Positions 33,904 through 44,209 of a stretch of 64,000 bases of DNA are shown in pieces. Position 1 is the stretch's first letter, and each line of letters opens with the position of its first letter. The notes beneath the pieces were generated by a model that ran no database searches, was not told where the DNA came from, and saw only the letters and a program-made list of their open reading frames with translations. Position numbers and translations under genes: made by a program. Source of the DNA: Paraclostridium bifermentans (lineage in GTDB: Bacteria > Bacillota > Clostridia > Peptostreptococcales > Peptostreptococcaceae); contig NZ_CP079737.1 of the NCBI RefSeq assembly GCF_019916025.1, forward strand, positions 1,860,001 to 1,924,000, written 5' to 3'.

Positions 33904-34476
33904 CTAAGAAAAATAAACTTCTATATTTTTTAAAAACTCATCTTTGTCACACTTATTGTCATTTGCTAAATTATTATTAATCCATTTAATATTTTCAATT
34001 CCACAAATGTTTAATGTTGATTTTATTATTGTGTTTTCTATAGGGTTTCCTAGTTCATTTTTAATATATTCTGTATCACTTTCAGATGTAGTTATAATCA
34101 TACCTTTTTTTATATGATTCAATTTTCCCTTAGGTCTATTGTTTTCTTCTTCAAAGGCAAATTCTTTTATAAATACTTTGTCAAAAAACCCTTTAAGCAT
34201 TGCTGGTACATTATTCCACCATATTGGGAATATAAATACTATTTCATCACTTTCTTTTAAAGTATTTTGATATTTTTTAACTAATTTATCATCAGACTCA
34301 CCTTTTGTATACAATTTAACTTCCTCGGCTGTCATTACAGGGTTAAATTTATCTTCATATAAATCAATTATACTATAATTTTTACCGCATTTTTCAATGC
34401 CTTTAATTACATTATCCATTATGTTTTTGTTGAATGAGTTTTTATCGGGATTAGATATTATTATTGCAGTATTCAT
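33904..34476 (-). CDS. Flavodoxin-fold NAD(P)H dehydrogenase (quinone)-like protein
   Basis: 190 residues. AIIISNPDKNSFNKNIMDNV at the N-terminus is the FMN phosphate loop, IVFIFPIWWNNVPAMLKGFFDKVF at about 80-103 is the hallmark of the YwrO/MdaB-type family, and GMIITTSES follows. Cytosolic FMN-dependent quinone or nitro reductase. Monocistronic. Confidence 0.87.
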   Translation of the reverse strand: MNTAIIISNPDKNSFNKNIMDNVIKGIEKCGKNYSIIDLYEDKFNPVMTAEEVKLYTKGESDDKLVKKYQNTLKESDEIVFIFPIWWNNVPAMLKGFFDKVFIKEFAFEEENNRPKGKLNHIKKGMIITTSESDTEYIKNELGNPIENTIIKSTLNICGIENIKWINNNLANDNKCDKDEFLKNIEVYFS

Positions 34477-34545
34477 TTTTTAGTTCCTTTCTTCTTTAGC
34501 TAGTTTTTATATTATTATTTATAAGTTTTTATATTTATATTCGTA

Positions 34546-35955
34546 TTATAAAATTTCTGCTAAATTATCTTTTGTTCCATACAAATCTCGTTTTCTATAA
34601 ATAAAATATCCTATAATCCATCTGATACAAACATCTAATCCCATTGCTATCCATACACACTCAATATCTAAATTTGTAAAATATACAATTATAACTGTAA
34701 GTGGAACTCTTATTCCCCATATACCTATGCCCGATATAGTCATAGGTAATTTTGTAAATCCAGATCCTCTTAATGCTCCATTTATTACTCCTCCCAAATT
34801 TCCAGCTAACTGTATAAGCCCCATAACTATTAAATATTTAGATGCTATATTTATAAGTTGTGTATCATTTGTTAGTACTAACATTAGTTGCTCAGGGAAA
34901 AATATCAAAGGTATTGATGTTACAATTGTTATAATTATGGTTGATTTAAAAAGTTCTTTCATATATTTTTTCCCTAATTCTTCATTTTTAGCTCCCACAC
35001 ACTGCCCTACAAAAGCAGTAGCTGCAATTGCAAATGCATTTGATGGCATAAAAGATATAGATTCAGCTTGAAGCCCTAATTGGTAAGCTGCAAGTGTAAC
35101 TTCTCCATAATTTAATATAGCTCTTGTTAAAATAATAGTAGATAATTGCCAAAATGAATTTTCTAATGATATAGGTATTCCTATCCTATATACATTTTTT
35201 ATTTGCTCTAAATCTGGCTTAAGACCTTTTATAAATAATTTTATATCAAACTTAATCTTCTCTACTTTTTCTCCAAAATATACATATCCATTTTTTCTGT
35301 TGAACATTAAATATGCCCCATAAAAACATGCTAGGAAATAACCACTAAAAGTCCCTATAGCAGCACCTTGAACCCCTAAACTTGGCATATTAAAGTTTCC
35401 AAATATAAATAAATATCCTATAAATATACTAGTAATATTCATAGACATAGCTATTTGCATAGATATTCTTGCTTTATTCATTGATTGCAAACTAGATGTG
35501 CATATAAGCATTATACTCATAAAATATAATGACCATGATGATGTTTTAAGACACTTAGATGCTATATGCATAAGATCACTGCTTGGATTGAATATAGATA
35601 ATACAAACTCCGTATTAAAAAATATGAATTGTTGAATTATAATAATTAAAATGCTAAGACCTATAATTGTTTGTTTTATTATATATTTTATTTCTTTTGT
35701 GTTTTTTGATCCATATGCTTGTGCTACAAACACTGCACTTCCCATTGTTATTCCTCTTAAAATTGCCCATGTTATATTTATTATTCTATTACTTAAACTA
35801 AAGGCACTTATAGATACCGGATCTAATCTCCCCATCATTCCTGTTAAGCAAAAACCAGCTGTCATTTGCAAAATACTTTCTAAAACAATCGGTAAAACCA
35901 TTATTTGTATAGCTTTTCTGATTTCCCTTTGACTAAGTTTGTTACATTCCTCCAT
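34546..35955 (-). CDS. MATE-family efflux transporter
   Basis: 469 residues, 12 membrane segments in two homologous halves (GMMGRLDPVSISAFSLSNRI in the first; TRAILNYGEVTLAAYQLGLQ with AIAATAFVGQCVGAKNEE in the second). A Na+- or H+-coupled multidrug/toxin exporter. GGGGGA precedes the ATG. No linked regulator. Confidence 0.9.
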   Translation of the reverse strand: MEECNKLSQREIRKAIQIMVLPIVLESILQMTAGFCLTGMMGRLDPVSISAFSLSNRIINITWAILRGITMGSAVFVAQAYGSKNTKEIKYIIKQTIIGLSILIIIIQQFIFFNTEFVLSIFNPSSDLMHIASKCLKTSSWSLYFMSIMLICTSSLQSMNKARISMQIAMSMNITSIFIGYLFIFGNFNMPSLGVQGAAIGTFSGYFLACFYGAYLMFNRKNGYVYFGEKVEKIKFDIKLFIKGLKPDLEQIKNVYRIGIPISLENSFWQLSTIILTRAILNYGEVTLAAYQLGLQAESISFMPSNAFAIAATAFVGQCVGAKNEELGKKYMKELFKSTIIITIVTSIPLIFFPEQLMLVLTNDTQLINIASKYLIVMGLIQLAGNLGGVINGALRGSGFTKLPMTISGIGIWGIRVPLTVIIVYFTNLDIECVWIAMGLDVCIRWIIGYFIYRKRDLYGTKDNLAEIL

Positions 35956-36067
35956 AACATCCCCCCAATACTAAATTCAAATTATAATAAATATTATATC
36001 AATATTTTTTGTTTATGTACTCGTAGCATTAAATTTATATTTAAAATTTAATTATTACAAAAAAATA

Positions 36068-36126
36068 GATATACCAAAATAACTTAATACATAATATTTA
36101 CGTAAAAATTATTTTGGTATACCTTT
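36068..36126 (-). terminator. Intrinsic terminator
   Basis: GGTATACCAAAATAA pairs with TTATTTTGGTATATC across a loop of about 27 bases, followed on the minus strand by TATTTTTTTG. Confidence 0.7.
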
Positions 36127-36130
36127 AAAA

Positions 36131-36460
36131 TCAACTATGGTTATTTTCTCTAAGACCTCTTCTATATCTTCTGTAACTCATCATGTCTATAGCAACAAAA
36201 CTAGTTCCTACTCCTATCATTATTGCTCCTGGTATATGACCTGTTATAATTCCTACTAAAACTCCTATTAATGCTCCTGTTGTGATATATATAGCAATTT
36301 TAGCAAATTTATTGAACTTTAAAGGTATATAAACCGCCATTCTAGTATATAAGAAAGCTCCTACTATTAAACCTACCACTGATAATATTATGGTTTCTTG
36401 CATATTTCCTAAAGTCAGTCCTAGCCCTAATCCTATTAGAATACATCCAAGGGTTACCAT
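36131..36460 (-). CDS. Small glycine-rich membrane protein
   Basis: 109 residues with three or four membrane segments rich in small residues (ILIGLGLGLTLGN, GALIGVLVGIITGHIPGAIMIGVGTS), then a basic tail MSYRRYRRGLRE. No recognised family. AAGGAG 7 bases before the ATG. Monocistronic and divergent from the cation antiporter gene. Confidence 0.65.
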   Translation of the reverse strand: MVTLGCILIGLGLGLTLGNMQETIILSVVGLIVGAFLYTRMAVYIPLKFNKFAKIAIYITTGALIGVLVGIITGHIPGAIMIGVGTSFVAIDMMSYRRYRRGLRENNHS

Positions 36461-36613
36461 CGCAATTCTCCTTTTTATCTTTTTTTATATTATATTCTTG
36501 TACATTTCAAAAGTTGCTAAGTTTTAATATATAATTTGTGCAAGTATTTTATATTTATATTTGGTATGATATACTATTTCTTATGATAATTTAGTTTCAA
36601 AAGGAGGTTTTTT

Positions 36614-37576
36614 ATGTCATTTTTAATTTTAATAATAGGATTTGCACTTCTTATAAAAGGAGCTGATGTTTTTGTAGAAGGTGCATCTTCTGTAGCTAAG
36701 AGGTTTAATGTTCCTCCTATGCTTATAGGTCTTACTATCGTTGCTATGGGTACAAGTGCTCCTGAGGCTGCCGTAAGTATATCATCTTCTCTTGCAGGTC
36801 AAAACGATATGAGTATAGCTAATGTTGTTGGATCTAACTTTTTTAATATACTTATTGTTTTAGGTGTATCTGCTATAATTGCAAAATTACCTGTTGAAAA
36901 AAATACAATAAAAAAAGACACACCTTTTTTAGTATTTATAAGTGCATTGCTTATTATTTTAGGTCTTAATTTTAAGATAAGTAGATTTGATGGTTTAGTT
37001 TTATTGTTATTATTTGTATTTTTCTTAGTAAATATGATTAAATCAAATCTAGGTCAAAAAAACTCAGATATATCGGCTGGTGAAAGTGCTATAGCTATAG
37101 AAGCTGTAGAGGTGACTGAATCTGAAGTTTCATCTTTACCTAAAACTATAGTAATTTGTTTAATTGGTATCGTTGGTATCGTATGGGGTGGTGATTTAGT
37201 CGTAGATTCTGCAACTAAAATTGCAACTGCATTTGGTATGAGTGCAAACTTAGTTGGTCTTACTATTGTTGCTATGGGTACATCATTACCAGAATTTGTA
37301 ACATCTGTTATAGCTGTTAGAAAAGGGGAAACAGAAATTGCAATAGGTAATGTAATAGGGTCTAATATATTTAATATATTATTAGTCTTAGGTCTAGCTG
37401 CTGTAATTCACCCTATGGCTATTAGCATGTTTGCTTTAATTGATACTATATTTATGACTTTAATAACAGTTTTACTTTACATATTTATGAAGAAAAACAA
37501 TTGTTTGAATAAGACACATGGTTTTATATTTATTGTAATATATATAGCTTATATGGCTTATACTATAATCCGTTAA
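36614..37576 (+). CDS. Calcium/sodium antiporter (CaCA family, YrbG-like)
   Basis: 320 residues with the two inverted alpha repeats of the CaCA superfamily: GTSAPEAAVSISSSL with NVVGSNFFNILIVLG, and GTSLPEFVTSVIAV with NVIGSNIFNILLVLG. The acidic residues in PE(A/F) form the cation sites. The loop between repeats is acidic. AGGAGG precedes the ATG. Ca2+ export in exchange for Na+ (or K+) is expected. Confidence 0.93.
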   Translation: MSFLILIIGFALLIKGADVFVEGASSVAKRFNVPPMLIGLTIVAMGTSAPEAAVSISSSLAGQNDMSIANVVGSNFFNILIVLGVSAIIAKLPVEKNTIKKDTPFLVFISALLIILGLNFKISRFDGLVLLLLFVFFLVNMIKSNLGQKNSDISAGESAIAIEAVEVTESEVSSLPKTIVICLIGIVGIVWGGDLVVDSATKIATAFGMSANLVGLTIVAMGTSLPEFVTSVIAVRKGETEIAIGNVIGSNIFNILLVLGLAAVIHPMAISMFALIDTIFMTLITVLLYIFMKKNNCLNKTHGFIFIVIYIAYMAYTIIR

Positions 37577-37584
37577 AGAAATAA

Positions 37585-37614
37585 AAAAGAATGCAATTTA
37601 ACTTGCATTCTTTT
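37585..37614. terminator. Bidirectional terminator
   Basis: AAAAAGAATGCAA/TTGCATTCTTTTT between convergent genes. Confidence 0.85.
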
Positions 37615-38001
37615 TTATTTCTTTAAATTTTCAACACTTTTTGTTTTTAACTTTTCTATTATTTTAAAACTTAAAGGATATTTAAATTCTTTATGTCTGT
37701 AATATTGTATAATTGCTATTATAAATGTAATTAAGTAAATAATAGACATTGCAGGTATTAAATAAGCCGCTTGTTTTACTATACATACTAATAATAAAAT
37801 TGCAAATTCATATATTACAAATGATATATAAAAATCAATAAGTTTTAATCCATTCTTCTTTACAAATTCAGATTCTTTCCCATATATTTTCCATGCAGCG
37901 TATGCTATTATAACCCCAATTATATTAAGCATCATAACAGCTGCTGTCATTACCATCATAGTAATGCTTTCATTTTTTGTAGATCTTTGATTTTCTGTCA
38001 T
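37615..38001 (-). CDS. DUF4870-like membrane protein
   Basis: 128 residues from the ATG at 38001 (AAAGGA 9-10 bases upstream); an in-frame start at 38055 has no such site. Three or four membrane segments, with AAWKIYGKESEFVKKNGLKLIDFYISF resembling the DUF4870/Tic20-like pattern in which a short amphipathic loop follows the first helix. Function unknown. Confidence 0.65.
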   Translation of the reverse strand: MTENQRSTKNESITMMVMTAAVMMLNIIGVIIAYAAWKIYGKESEFVKKNGLKLIDFYISFVIYEFAILLLVCIVKQAAYLIPAMSIIYLITFIIAIIQYYRHKEFKYPLSFKIIEKLKTKSVENLKK

Positions 38002-38153
38002 AATACATTTCCTTTCATTAATAATTTCTATATTATATTTTGAACCATTTATCAAAAATCGTCAACTTTTTATTAAAATTCTATATCCATTTACTATGTT
38101 AAATTATTTAGATATAATACTTATAAGTAAAGTTTACATATTGGAGGTATATT

Positions 38154-38675
38154 ATGGCAATAGAGATGAACCTAAAAGAATTATATGAAGTTGGAGAAAG
38201 CTTTGAAAGCTGTGTTGGAAAAGGATCCAAATCTGAAAGATCTAGAATTCCCAAAAACACATCAAGAATCAACTTAAACGAAGATACTATAAATAAAATA
38301 GCTAGCTATTCAAGCAAAGTTAATATACTTGTTTCAGGGGAAATATGGTGCCCAGATTTTCAACTTAATGTATCAGTTTTAAAGAAATTTGTTGATATTA
38401 ATGATAATTTTGATATATCGGTTATAACTATGGCTAGAGGCAAAAAATTTATGAGTGAAGCTTTAAACATAGAAAAGGAAAGTTTCAAAGGTCCAACAAT
38501 TGCATTTTTAGATGAAAATTTTAATGTTATAGGAGTATTTGAAGAACGACCTAAAGAAGTAAAAAAAGTTAATGATTTTGAAGAAATAAAAATTGATTAT
38601 TATAAAGGGAAGTATTTATTAGATACAGTTAATGACTACTTAAATATATTAAATATAAAAAAAACTACTAGATAG
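38154..38675 (+). CDS. Thioredoxin-fold protein with a single active-site cysteine
   Basis: 173 residues. VNILVSGEIWCPDFQLNVSVLKK at about 62-84 is the thioredoxin-like WCxx region, but only the first cysteine is kept (WCPDF), and GPTIAFLDENFNVIG is the cis-proline strand. This matches the Bacillus-type TrxA-like family with CxxD-like sites, rather than a classical disulfide reductase. It could act as a peroxiredoxin-like or chaperone protein. GGAGG 8 bases before the ATG. The stop codon is in the terminator stem. Confidence 0.8.
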   Translation: MAIEMNLKELYEVGESFESCVGKGSKSERSRIPKNTSRINLNEDTINKIASYSSKVNILVSGEIWCPDFQLNVSVLKKFVDINDNFDISVITMARGKKFMSEALNIEKESFKGPTIAFLDENFNVIGVFEERPKEVKKVNDFEEIKIDYYKGKYLLDTVNDYLNILNIKKTTR

Positions 38676-38699
38676 AGCTCTCTATCTAGTAGTTTTTTT
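38665..38699 (+). terminator. Terminator overlapping the thioredoxin-like stop codon
   Basis: CTACTAGATAGAGC/GCTCTATCTAGTAG-type palindrome (38665-38692) followed by TTTTTTT. The 5' arm encodes the last codons and the TAG. Confidence 0.9.
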
Positions 38700-38703
38700 A
38701 TAT

Positions 38704-40074
38704 TTAAACTGCATTTTTTGCATTTTCATAACTCTCAACTTCTTCATATCTTTGATTTTCTTGAATCTTTGATTTATTCTTTTGAAGTATTTTTCTTGCA
38801 ATTACAAGTACTATTGCTTCAGATACAAGTGTAGTAAACCATATACCTGTTCCTCCAAATATAGACGTCATCAATATTAAACTTAAAGTTATTACTACTA
38901 ATCCTCTTCCTAAGGATATTACACTTGCATGTATCGCTTTTCCTGTTGAAACACAAAATCCTGATATTATTACATTATATCCCATAATCAAATATGCTAC
39001 TGAAGATATTCTTAAAGTTTTTACAGTATAATTAAACAGTGTTATATCTGATTTATCAATAAATATAGATACTATTTGATTTGCAAATATTAAAACTAAT
39101 AAAAATGCTATTACTGAAGCTTTTGTTATATAGCTTAAGCTCATTTTTAAAAGACTCAGCACTGATTTATTATCTTCCATACCATAATAGTAACTACATA
39201 TTGGTTGTAATCCTTGTGATATTCCTAGCATAGTTGTAAGAACTAAAGTTGTTACATAACAAATTACACTATAACTAACTAAAGCATTTTCACCTATTAG
39301 CATTAATATACTTTGATTGAATAGTAATATAACTACAGCTAAACTTGCCTCTGTCATAGAATCTGGAATACCTATTAAAACAATTCTTTTTATAAAGCTA
39401 AAATCCAATTTAAATTTGCAAAATCTTAGTTTTCCTCTTCTTCTTAAAAAATGAGCTAAGAAAAATGTCACTGAAAATACTCTAGCAATTCCAGTTGCCA
39501 AAGCTGCACCTTCAACTCCCCATCCCCATTTAAGTACAAATATATAATCTAAAACTATATTAGTTATTGCTGAAATTATAACTCCTATTGTAGATAAATG
39601 AGGATATCCATCACACTTTATAAGTAACTCAAGTCCATAAGAAACTAAGTAAAAAGTAACAAATAATATAATATTACCTAAATATCCTTTAACTAAAGGT
39701 AATGTACTTTCTGTCGCTCCTAAAAATATAGATATTTTTTCTAAGTTAGCTAAACTAAATACAATAATAAATATAGATATAATAGCTAGTACTACAGTGT
39801 TAAGTGTGAAATATTCGCTTGCTTTTTTATCATCACCTTTACCAAGGGTCATTGATACAACAGTTGATGCCCCAGTTGATAATAAAACTGACACAGCAAA
39901 TAAAGTATTTATAAATGGTGTTGATATATTAACAGCTGCCAAGGCTTCACTTCCAACCCCTTTGCTGACAAAAGCTCCATCTACCATAGAATATAGTGAA
40001 AATACCCACATAGATGCTACTGATGGTATTACATATTGTTTAAATTGAGTTTTTAAATCTTTTACATTTTTCAT
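38704..40074 (-). CDS. MATE-family efflux transporter under MerR-type control
   Basis: 456 residues, 12 membrane segments. YSMVDGAFVSKGVGSEALAAVNISTP and LSTGASTVVSMTLGKGD in the first half fit the MATE (MepA-like) family. AGGTGGAGGGAGG precedes the ATG. It is divergent from a MerR-type regulator, and its promoter has the unusually long 19-bp spacer typical of MerR targets, so drug-induced expression is likely. Confidence 0.9.
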   Translation of the reverse strand: MKNVKDLKTQFKQYVIPSVASMWVFSLYSMVDGAFVSKGVGSEALAAVNISTPFINTLFAVSVLLSTGASTVVSMTLGKGDDKKASEYFTLNTVVLAIISIFIIVFSLANLEKISIFLGATESTLPLVKGYLGNIILFVTFYLVSYGLELLIKCDGYPHLSTIGVIISAITNIVLDYIFVLKWGWGVEGAALATGIARVFSVTFFLAHFLRRRGKLRFCKFKLDFSFIKRIVLIGIPDSMTEASLAVVILLFNQSILMLIGENALVSYSVICYVTTLVLTTMLGISQGLQPICSYYYGMEDNKSVLSLLKMSLSYITKASVIAFLLVLIFANQIVSIFIDKSDITLFNYTVKTLRISSVAYLIMGYNVIISGFCVSTGKAIHASVISLGRGLVVITLSLILMTSIFGGTGIWFTTLVSEAIVLVIARKILQKNKSKIQENQRYEEVESYENAKNAV

Positions 40075-40100
40075 AATTATTACCTCCCTCCACCTAATTG

Positions 40101-40131
40101 AATATAAACTATGGTATAATACTCAAGTCAA
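40101..40131 (-). promoter_or_regulatory. MerR-type promoter of the MATE gene
   Basis: On the minus strand TTGACT (40126-40131), a 19-bp spacer (40107-40125) and TATATT (40101-40106). The over-long spacer is the hallmark of promoters that MerR proteins activate by twisting DNA. It lies in the 86-bp gap between the MATE gene and its divergent MerR regulator. Confidence 0.65.
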
Positions 40132-40160
40132 CAATTTTATTTCAAAATGAGGTGATTTTT

Positions 40161-40994
40161 TTGAAAAGAAAATATTATAAAACTGGAGAATTGTCAAAAA
40201 TATATAATTTAGGTAGAGATTCTCTTAAATATTATGAAAAGTTAGGTCTTTTAAATCCAGGTAGAGATACAAATTCTTACAGAATGTACACTATAAAAGA
40301 TATATGTAATTTAAATTTAATAAAAGAACTTAGAAGTCTTGATTTTTCTATGCAAAGGATAAAAGAGTACTTAGAAAATAGAAATGTTAAAACTACTAAA
40401 AAAATGTTAAAAGAAGAAATAAAGCTTATAGATCAAAAACTAGAAGAACTGACTATCCACAAAGAAAGTTTAAATAAAAGGCTAAGTTCTATTGATAATA
40501 CGATAGATCATACAAATTTTAATAGAATTGAACTTTTGTACATGAATGAAAGAAAAGCTATTACAGTTAATTCAAATGTTAGCTTTGATGAAAATGTAGA
40601 TTACTTAATTCAAAGGTTAAATGAAAAGTTCGATGATAAGTTCTATGTATTAGGAAATAGTAATTTTGGAGCAGTATTTGATACAAAAAGTGTCTCAAAT
40701 GGAATTTTTAACAATTATAAATCTATATTTTGTTTACTTGATGATAACGCTACCAATTTTAATTTAACAATAGAAGAGGGGTATTATGTAACCTATACAT
40801 ATAAAGGCGATTATAAAAAAACAGCAAAAATAATCCCTATGCTATTTAAATTTATAGAGTTTAATAACTATACTATTCTTGGAGATCCTATAGAAATTTA
40901 TAAAATAGATATTTATGAAACGTCTTTAGAAGATGAGTACGTTACTCAAGTTCAAATTCCAGTTCAATTAGTAAGTGATTTATATGAATTCTAA
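40161..40994 (+). CDS. MerR-family transcriptional regulator with effector domain
   Basis: 278 residues from a TTG with GAGGTG 6 bases upstream; an in-frame ATG at 40098 adds 21 unrelated residues overlapping the promoter. The winged helix KYYKTGELSKIYNLGRDSLKYYEKLGLL and the dimerising coiled coil (about 70-125) are followed by a GyrI-like ligand domain. This is the multidrug-sensing BmrR-like arrangement. It should regulate the divergent MATE pump. Confidence 0.88.
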   Translation: MKRKYYKTGELSKIYNLGRDSLKYYEKLGLLNPGRDTNSYRMYTIKDICNLNLIKELRSLDFSMQRIKEYLENRNVKTTKKMLKEEIKLIDQKLEELTIHKESLNKRLSSIDNTIDHTNFNRIELLYMNERKAITVNSNVSFDENVDYLIQRLNEKFDDKFYVLGNSNFGAVFDTKSVSNGIFNNYKSIFCLLDDNATNFNLTIEEGYYVTYTYKGDYKKTAKIIPMLFKFIEFNNYTILGDPIEIYKIDIYETSLEDEYVTQVQIPVQLVSDLYEF

Positions 40995-41024
40995 AAAAGG
41001 GTATATTATCTATACCCTTTTTTG
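40994..41024. terminator. Bidirectional terminator
   Basis: AAAAAAGGGTATA/TATACCCTTTTTT between convergent genes. Confidence 0.88.
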
Positions 41025-41243
41025 TTATGGAATTAAAGTATCAATTCCATTTATATATTCTTCATCTTCTATTGAAGAAATAGAACTTAAGTTTATATTA
41101 ACTCCATCTTTAAGCTTTACTAATTTACAAGGAAGTAGTCTATTGCTGTCAAGTTTATCACTTAAAAACTTTTCTATAAATTCAGTAGTGTTTGAATAAT
41201 CAGCTTCATATTCACTTCCATCTTTCATCATAATTTTTATCAT
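41025..41243 (-). CDS. Small hypothetical protein, 72 residues
   Basis: 72 residues, mixed alpha/beta: MIKIMMKDGSEYEADYSN strand-turn-strand, then a helix (TTEFIEKFLSDKL) and two further strands (LVKLKDGVNINLSSISSIED). The GGAGGC ribosome site is good. Resembles small single-domain phage- or Sm-like folds, but I recognise no family. It lies 28 bases downstream of clpB on the same strand and may share its transcript. Confidence 0.65.
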   Translation of the reverse strand: MIKIMMKDGSEYEADYSNTTEFIEKFLSDKLDSNRLLPCKLVKLKDGVNINLSSISSIEDEEYINGIDTLIP

Positions 41244-41270
41244 AAGTTGCCTCCATAACCAATTTGAAAC

Positions 41271-43874
41271 TTACGCTCTTTCTTGTACTGTTATTTCTAC
41301 ATTGTCATCATTTCCATCTATAAGTATATGACATCCATTATAAACTTTACCAGCTATCATCATTTTAGCTATTTTTGTTTCTAATACATTTCCAATATAT
41401 CTCTTAAGTGGTCTAGCTCCATAAATAGGATCATAACCTTCTTTTATCAATACATCTTTAGCACTATCAGTCATACTTAAAGTTATATGCTTATCAACTA
41501 ATCGTCTTCTTAAATCATCTAAGAATATGTCTATAATTCTTCTAATGCCTTCTTTATCAAGAGGTTTAAACATTATAATATCATCAACTCTATTTAAAAA
41601 CTCAGGTTTGAATCTTCTCTTCATTTCATTCATTACCATTTCTTTAGTAGACTCTTTTATTTCACCTGAATCTTCTAATAGATATGAACTACCTATATTT
41701 GAAGTCATTATTATTATTGTATTTTTAAAATCTACTGTTTTACCTTTATTATCAGTAAGTCTTCCATCATCTAATATTTGAAGGAATAAGTTAAATACAT
41801 CTTCATGTGCTTTTTCTATTTCATCAAATAATAATACAGAATATGGATTTCTTCTTACAGCTTCTGTTAATTGTCCACCTTCCTCATATCCTACATATCC
41901 TGGAGGAGGTCCTATAAGTCTTGATACTGCATGTTTTTCCATATATTCTGACATATCAATTCTAATTATATTTTCTTCACTATCAAATAAATTTCTAGCT
42001 AAAGTTTTTGCAAGTTCTGTCTTACCAACTCCTGTAGGTCCTAAGAATATAAATGATCCTATTGGTTTATTTTCATCTTTAAGTCCTGCTCTATGACGAA
42101 TAACAGCATTACTTACAGCTGTTACAGCTTCATCTTGTCCTATAACACGAGTTTTCAACTCTTCTTCTAATCTTAGTAATTTCTCTTTTTCACTTTCAAC
42201 TAACTTAGTTATAGGTATGTTTGTCCATTTAGAAATCACTTCTGCAATTTCCTCTTCTGTAACCTCTTCTTTTAATAAAGAAGTTTGATTATCATCTTCC
42301 ATTTTTTCTTCTGCTTCTTTAATTTCATTTTCAAGCTTTGGAATTATACCATATTTAAGTTCTGCAGCTTTATTTAAATCATATTCTCTTTCATATCTTT
42401 CTACATCACCTCTAGCCTCATCAAGTTTAGCCTTAAGGTTTCTAACATTCATTATATGTGATTTCTCTTTTTCATATATAGCTGTTAAATCATCATTTTT
42501 AGACTTAAGTTCAGCTAATTCATCTTGAAGTTTTTCAAGTCTTCTTTTACTTGCTTCATCCTCTTCTTTAAGAAGTGCTTCTCTTTCAGTCTCTAATGTA
42601 AATATTTTTCTTCTAACTATATCTAACTCAGTTGGTAGTGAGTCAATTTCACTACGAATCATAGCACTTGCTTCGTCTATTAAATCTATGGCTTTATCTG
42701 GTAAATATCTATCTTGTATATATCTATCTGATAATTTTGCTGCTGCAACTATTGCAGAGTCATGAATTCTAATACCATGGTGAATTTCAAATTTTTCTTT
42801 TAATCCACGAAGTATAGAAATTGTATCACCTACACTAGGTTCATCCGCTATAACTGGTTGGAATCTTCTCTCTAATGCTTTATCTTTTTCTATATACTGT
42901 CTATATTCATCAAAAGTAGTAGCACCTATACAATTTAGTTCTCCACGAGCTAACATTGGTTTTATTAAGTTTCCTGCATCCATAGCTCCATCTGTTTTTC
43001 CTGCTCCTACTATTGTGTGTATCTCATCTATAAATAAAATTATTTTTCCTTCAGCACCTTGAACTTCTTTAAGCACTGCTTTTAATCTTTCTTCAAATTC
43101 ACCTCTATATTTAGCACCTGCTATTAATGATCCCATATCAAGCGCAAATATAATTTTATCTTTAAGTCCTTCAGGTACATCTCCTCTGACTATTCTTTCT
43201 GCTAAGCCTTCTACTATAGCAGTTTTCCCTACACCTGGCTCACCTATTAAAACAGGATTATTTTTTGTTCTTCTTGAAAGTATTCTTATAACTCTTCTTA
43301 TCTCTTCATCACGACCTATAACTGGGTCTAACTTGTTTTTCTTAGCTAAATTTATTAAGTTTGTACCATATCTAGCTAATGCGTCATATGTACCCTCTGG
43401 ATCTTGGGTTTCTACTCTTTGATTTCCTCTAACTTTTGATAATACTTCTAAAAAGCTGTTTTTATTTATGTTGTATTGTTTAAATATTTTACCTATATTT
43501 GAACGTGATTCCAATTCAATTATAGCTAAAAATAAATGTTCAACACTTATATACAAATCATTGAATTCTTTTGAAATTTCTTCTGATTTTATTAATACTT
43601 CATTTAACTTTCTTGTAGCTACTACACCTTGTGAACTAGCTGCCTCACCTTGAATTTGAGGTAGTTTTAAAAGTTCAGTTTTCACACTTGCTTTTAGGCC
43701 TTCTACAGATATACCCATTTTTTCTATTATTCTAGGTATTAATCCATCTTCTTGGTCTATTAATGAATAAAGTAAATGTATTGTATCTACTTGTTGGTTA
43801 TGATTTTTAACAGCTTCACTAAAAGCATCATTTAAGCTTTTTTGGACTCTTTGTGTCATTTTGTCTGCTTCCAT
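41271..43874 (-). CDS. clpB: ATP-dependent disaggregase ClpB
   Basis: 867 residues from the ATG at 43874 (GGAGGAG upstream; an ATG at 43889 is too far up and includes that ribosome site). An N-terminal Clp repeat domain, AAA1 with [13 protein letters not shown], a long coiled middle domain (about 405-525) and AAA2 with [15 protein letters not shown] are all present, which separates ClpB from ClpC/ClpA. It works with DnaK to rescue aggregated proteins. I see no CIRCE or CtsR box upstream. A perfect 16-bp dyad ACTATAAATTTATAGT lies at 43922-43937. Confidence 0.96.
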   Translation of the reverse strand: MEADKMTQRVQKSLNDAFSEAVKNHNQQVDTIHLLYSLIDQEDGLIPRIIEKMGISVEGLKASVKTELLKLPQIQGEAASSQGVVATRKLNEVLIKSEEISKEFNDLYISVEHLFLAIIELESRSNIGKIFKQYNINKNSFLEVLSKVRGNQRVETQDPEGTYDALARYGTNLINLAKKNKLDPVIGRDEEIRRVIRILSRRTKNNPVLIGEPGVGKTAIVEGLAERIVRGDVPEGLKDKIIFALDMGSLIAGAKYRGEFEERLKAVLKEVQGAEGKIILFIDEIHTIVGAGKTDGAMDAGNLIKPMLARGELNCIGATTFDEYRQYIEKDKALERRFQPVIADEPSVGDTISILRGLKEKFEIHHGIRIHDSAIVAAAKLSDRYIQDRYLPDKAIDLIDEASAMIRSEIDSLPTELDIVRRKIFTLETEREALLKEEDEASKRRLEKLQDELAELKSKNDDLTAIYEKEKSHIMNVRNLKAKLDEARGDVERYEREYDLNKAAELKYGIIPKLENEIKEAEEKMEDDNQTSLLKEEVTEEEIAEVISKWTNIPITKLVESEKEKLLRLEEELKTRVIGQDEAVTAVSNAVIRHRAGLKDENKPIGSFIFLGPTGVGKTELAKTLARNLFDSEENIIRIDMSEYMEKHAVSRLIGPPPGYVGYEEGGQLTEAVRRNPYSVLLFDEIEKAHEDVFNLFLQILDDGRLTDNKGKTVDFKNTIIIMTSNIGSSYLLEDSGEIKESTKEMVMNEMKRRFKPEFLNRVDDIIMFKPLDKEGIRRIIDIFLDDLRRRLVDKHITLSMTDSAKDVLIKEGYDPIYGARPLKRYIGNVLETKIAKMMIAGKVYNGCHILIDGNDDNVEITVQERA

Positions 43875-44134
43875 AAAAAACTCCTCCAAACTTTTAAATT
43901 TAATTTACTATAACTTATACCACTATAAATTTATAGTAAACATTTACCATTAATTTAAATATATTCTTATTTTTCTTTAATTTTTTAAAATTGAAAAATA
44001 TTTTTTAATTCATGTACTTCTATTATTATCTTTAATTTTTTCTATAATTCATTTTAATACTATTATTAAATAAAATTTCACTTTAATCCTGTAGTTAATT
44101 ACTTAAAATTAGCACATTAATATACTTAACCATA
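43875..44134. other. Upstream region of clpB
   Basis: AT-rich intergenic DNA with no ORF. The only structure is the perfect dyad ACTATAAATTTATAGT at 43922-43937 (about 50 bp before the clpB start), a possible operator. Confidence 0.4.
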
Positions 44135-44205
44135 AAAAAGCTAATTTTAATCTAATGCAGCTACTAATAACTAACTTAGGCTACTTGATCAAAATTAGCT
44201 TTATT
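44135..44205 (-). terminator. Long hairpin downstream of the nhaC-type gene
   Basis: AAAGCTAATTTTGATC pairs with GATTAAAATTAGCTTT (one mismatch) around a loop of about 40 bases, with a T run on the minus strand. Probable terminator of the five-gene operon ending with nhaC. Confidence 0.65.
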
Positions 44206-44209
44206 TTTA

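Noticed and set aside
43875-44134. Searched the clpB leader for CIRCE or CtsR boxes
   Set aside because: Neither TTAGCACTC-N9-GAGTGCTAA nor GGTCAAA repeats are present; only an unrelated 16-bp dyad was seen.
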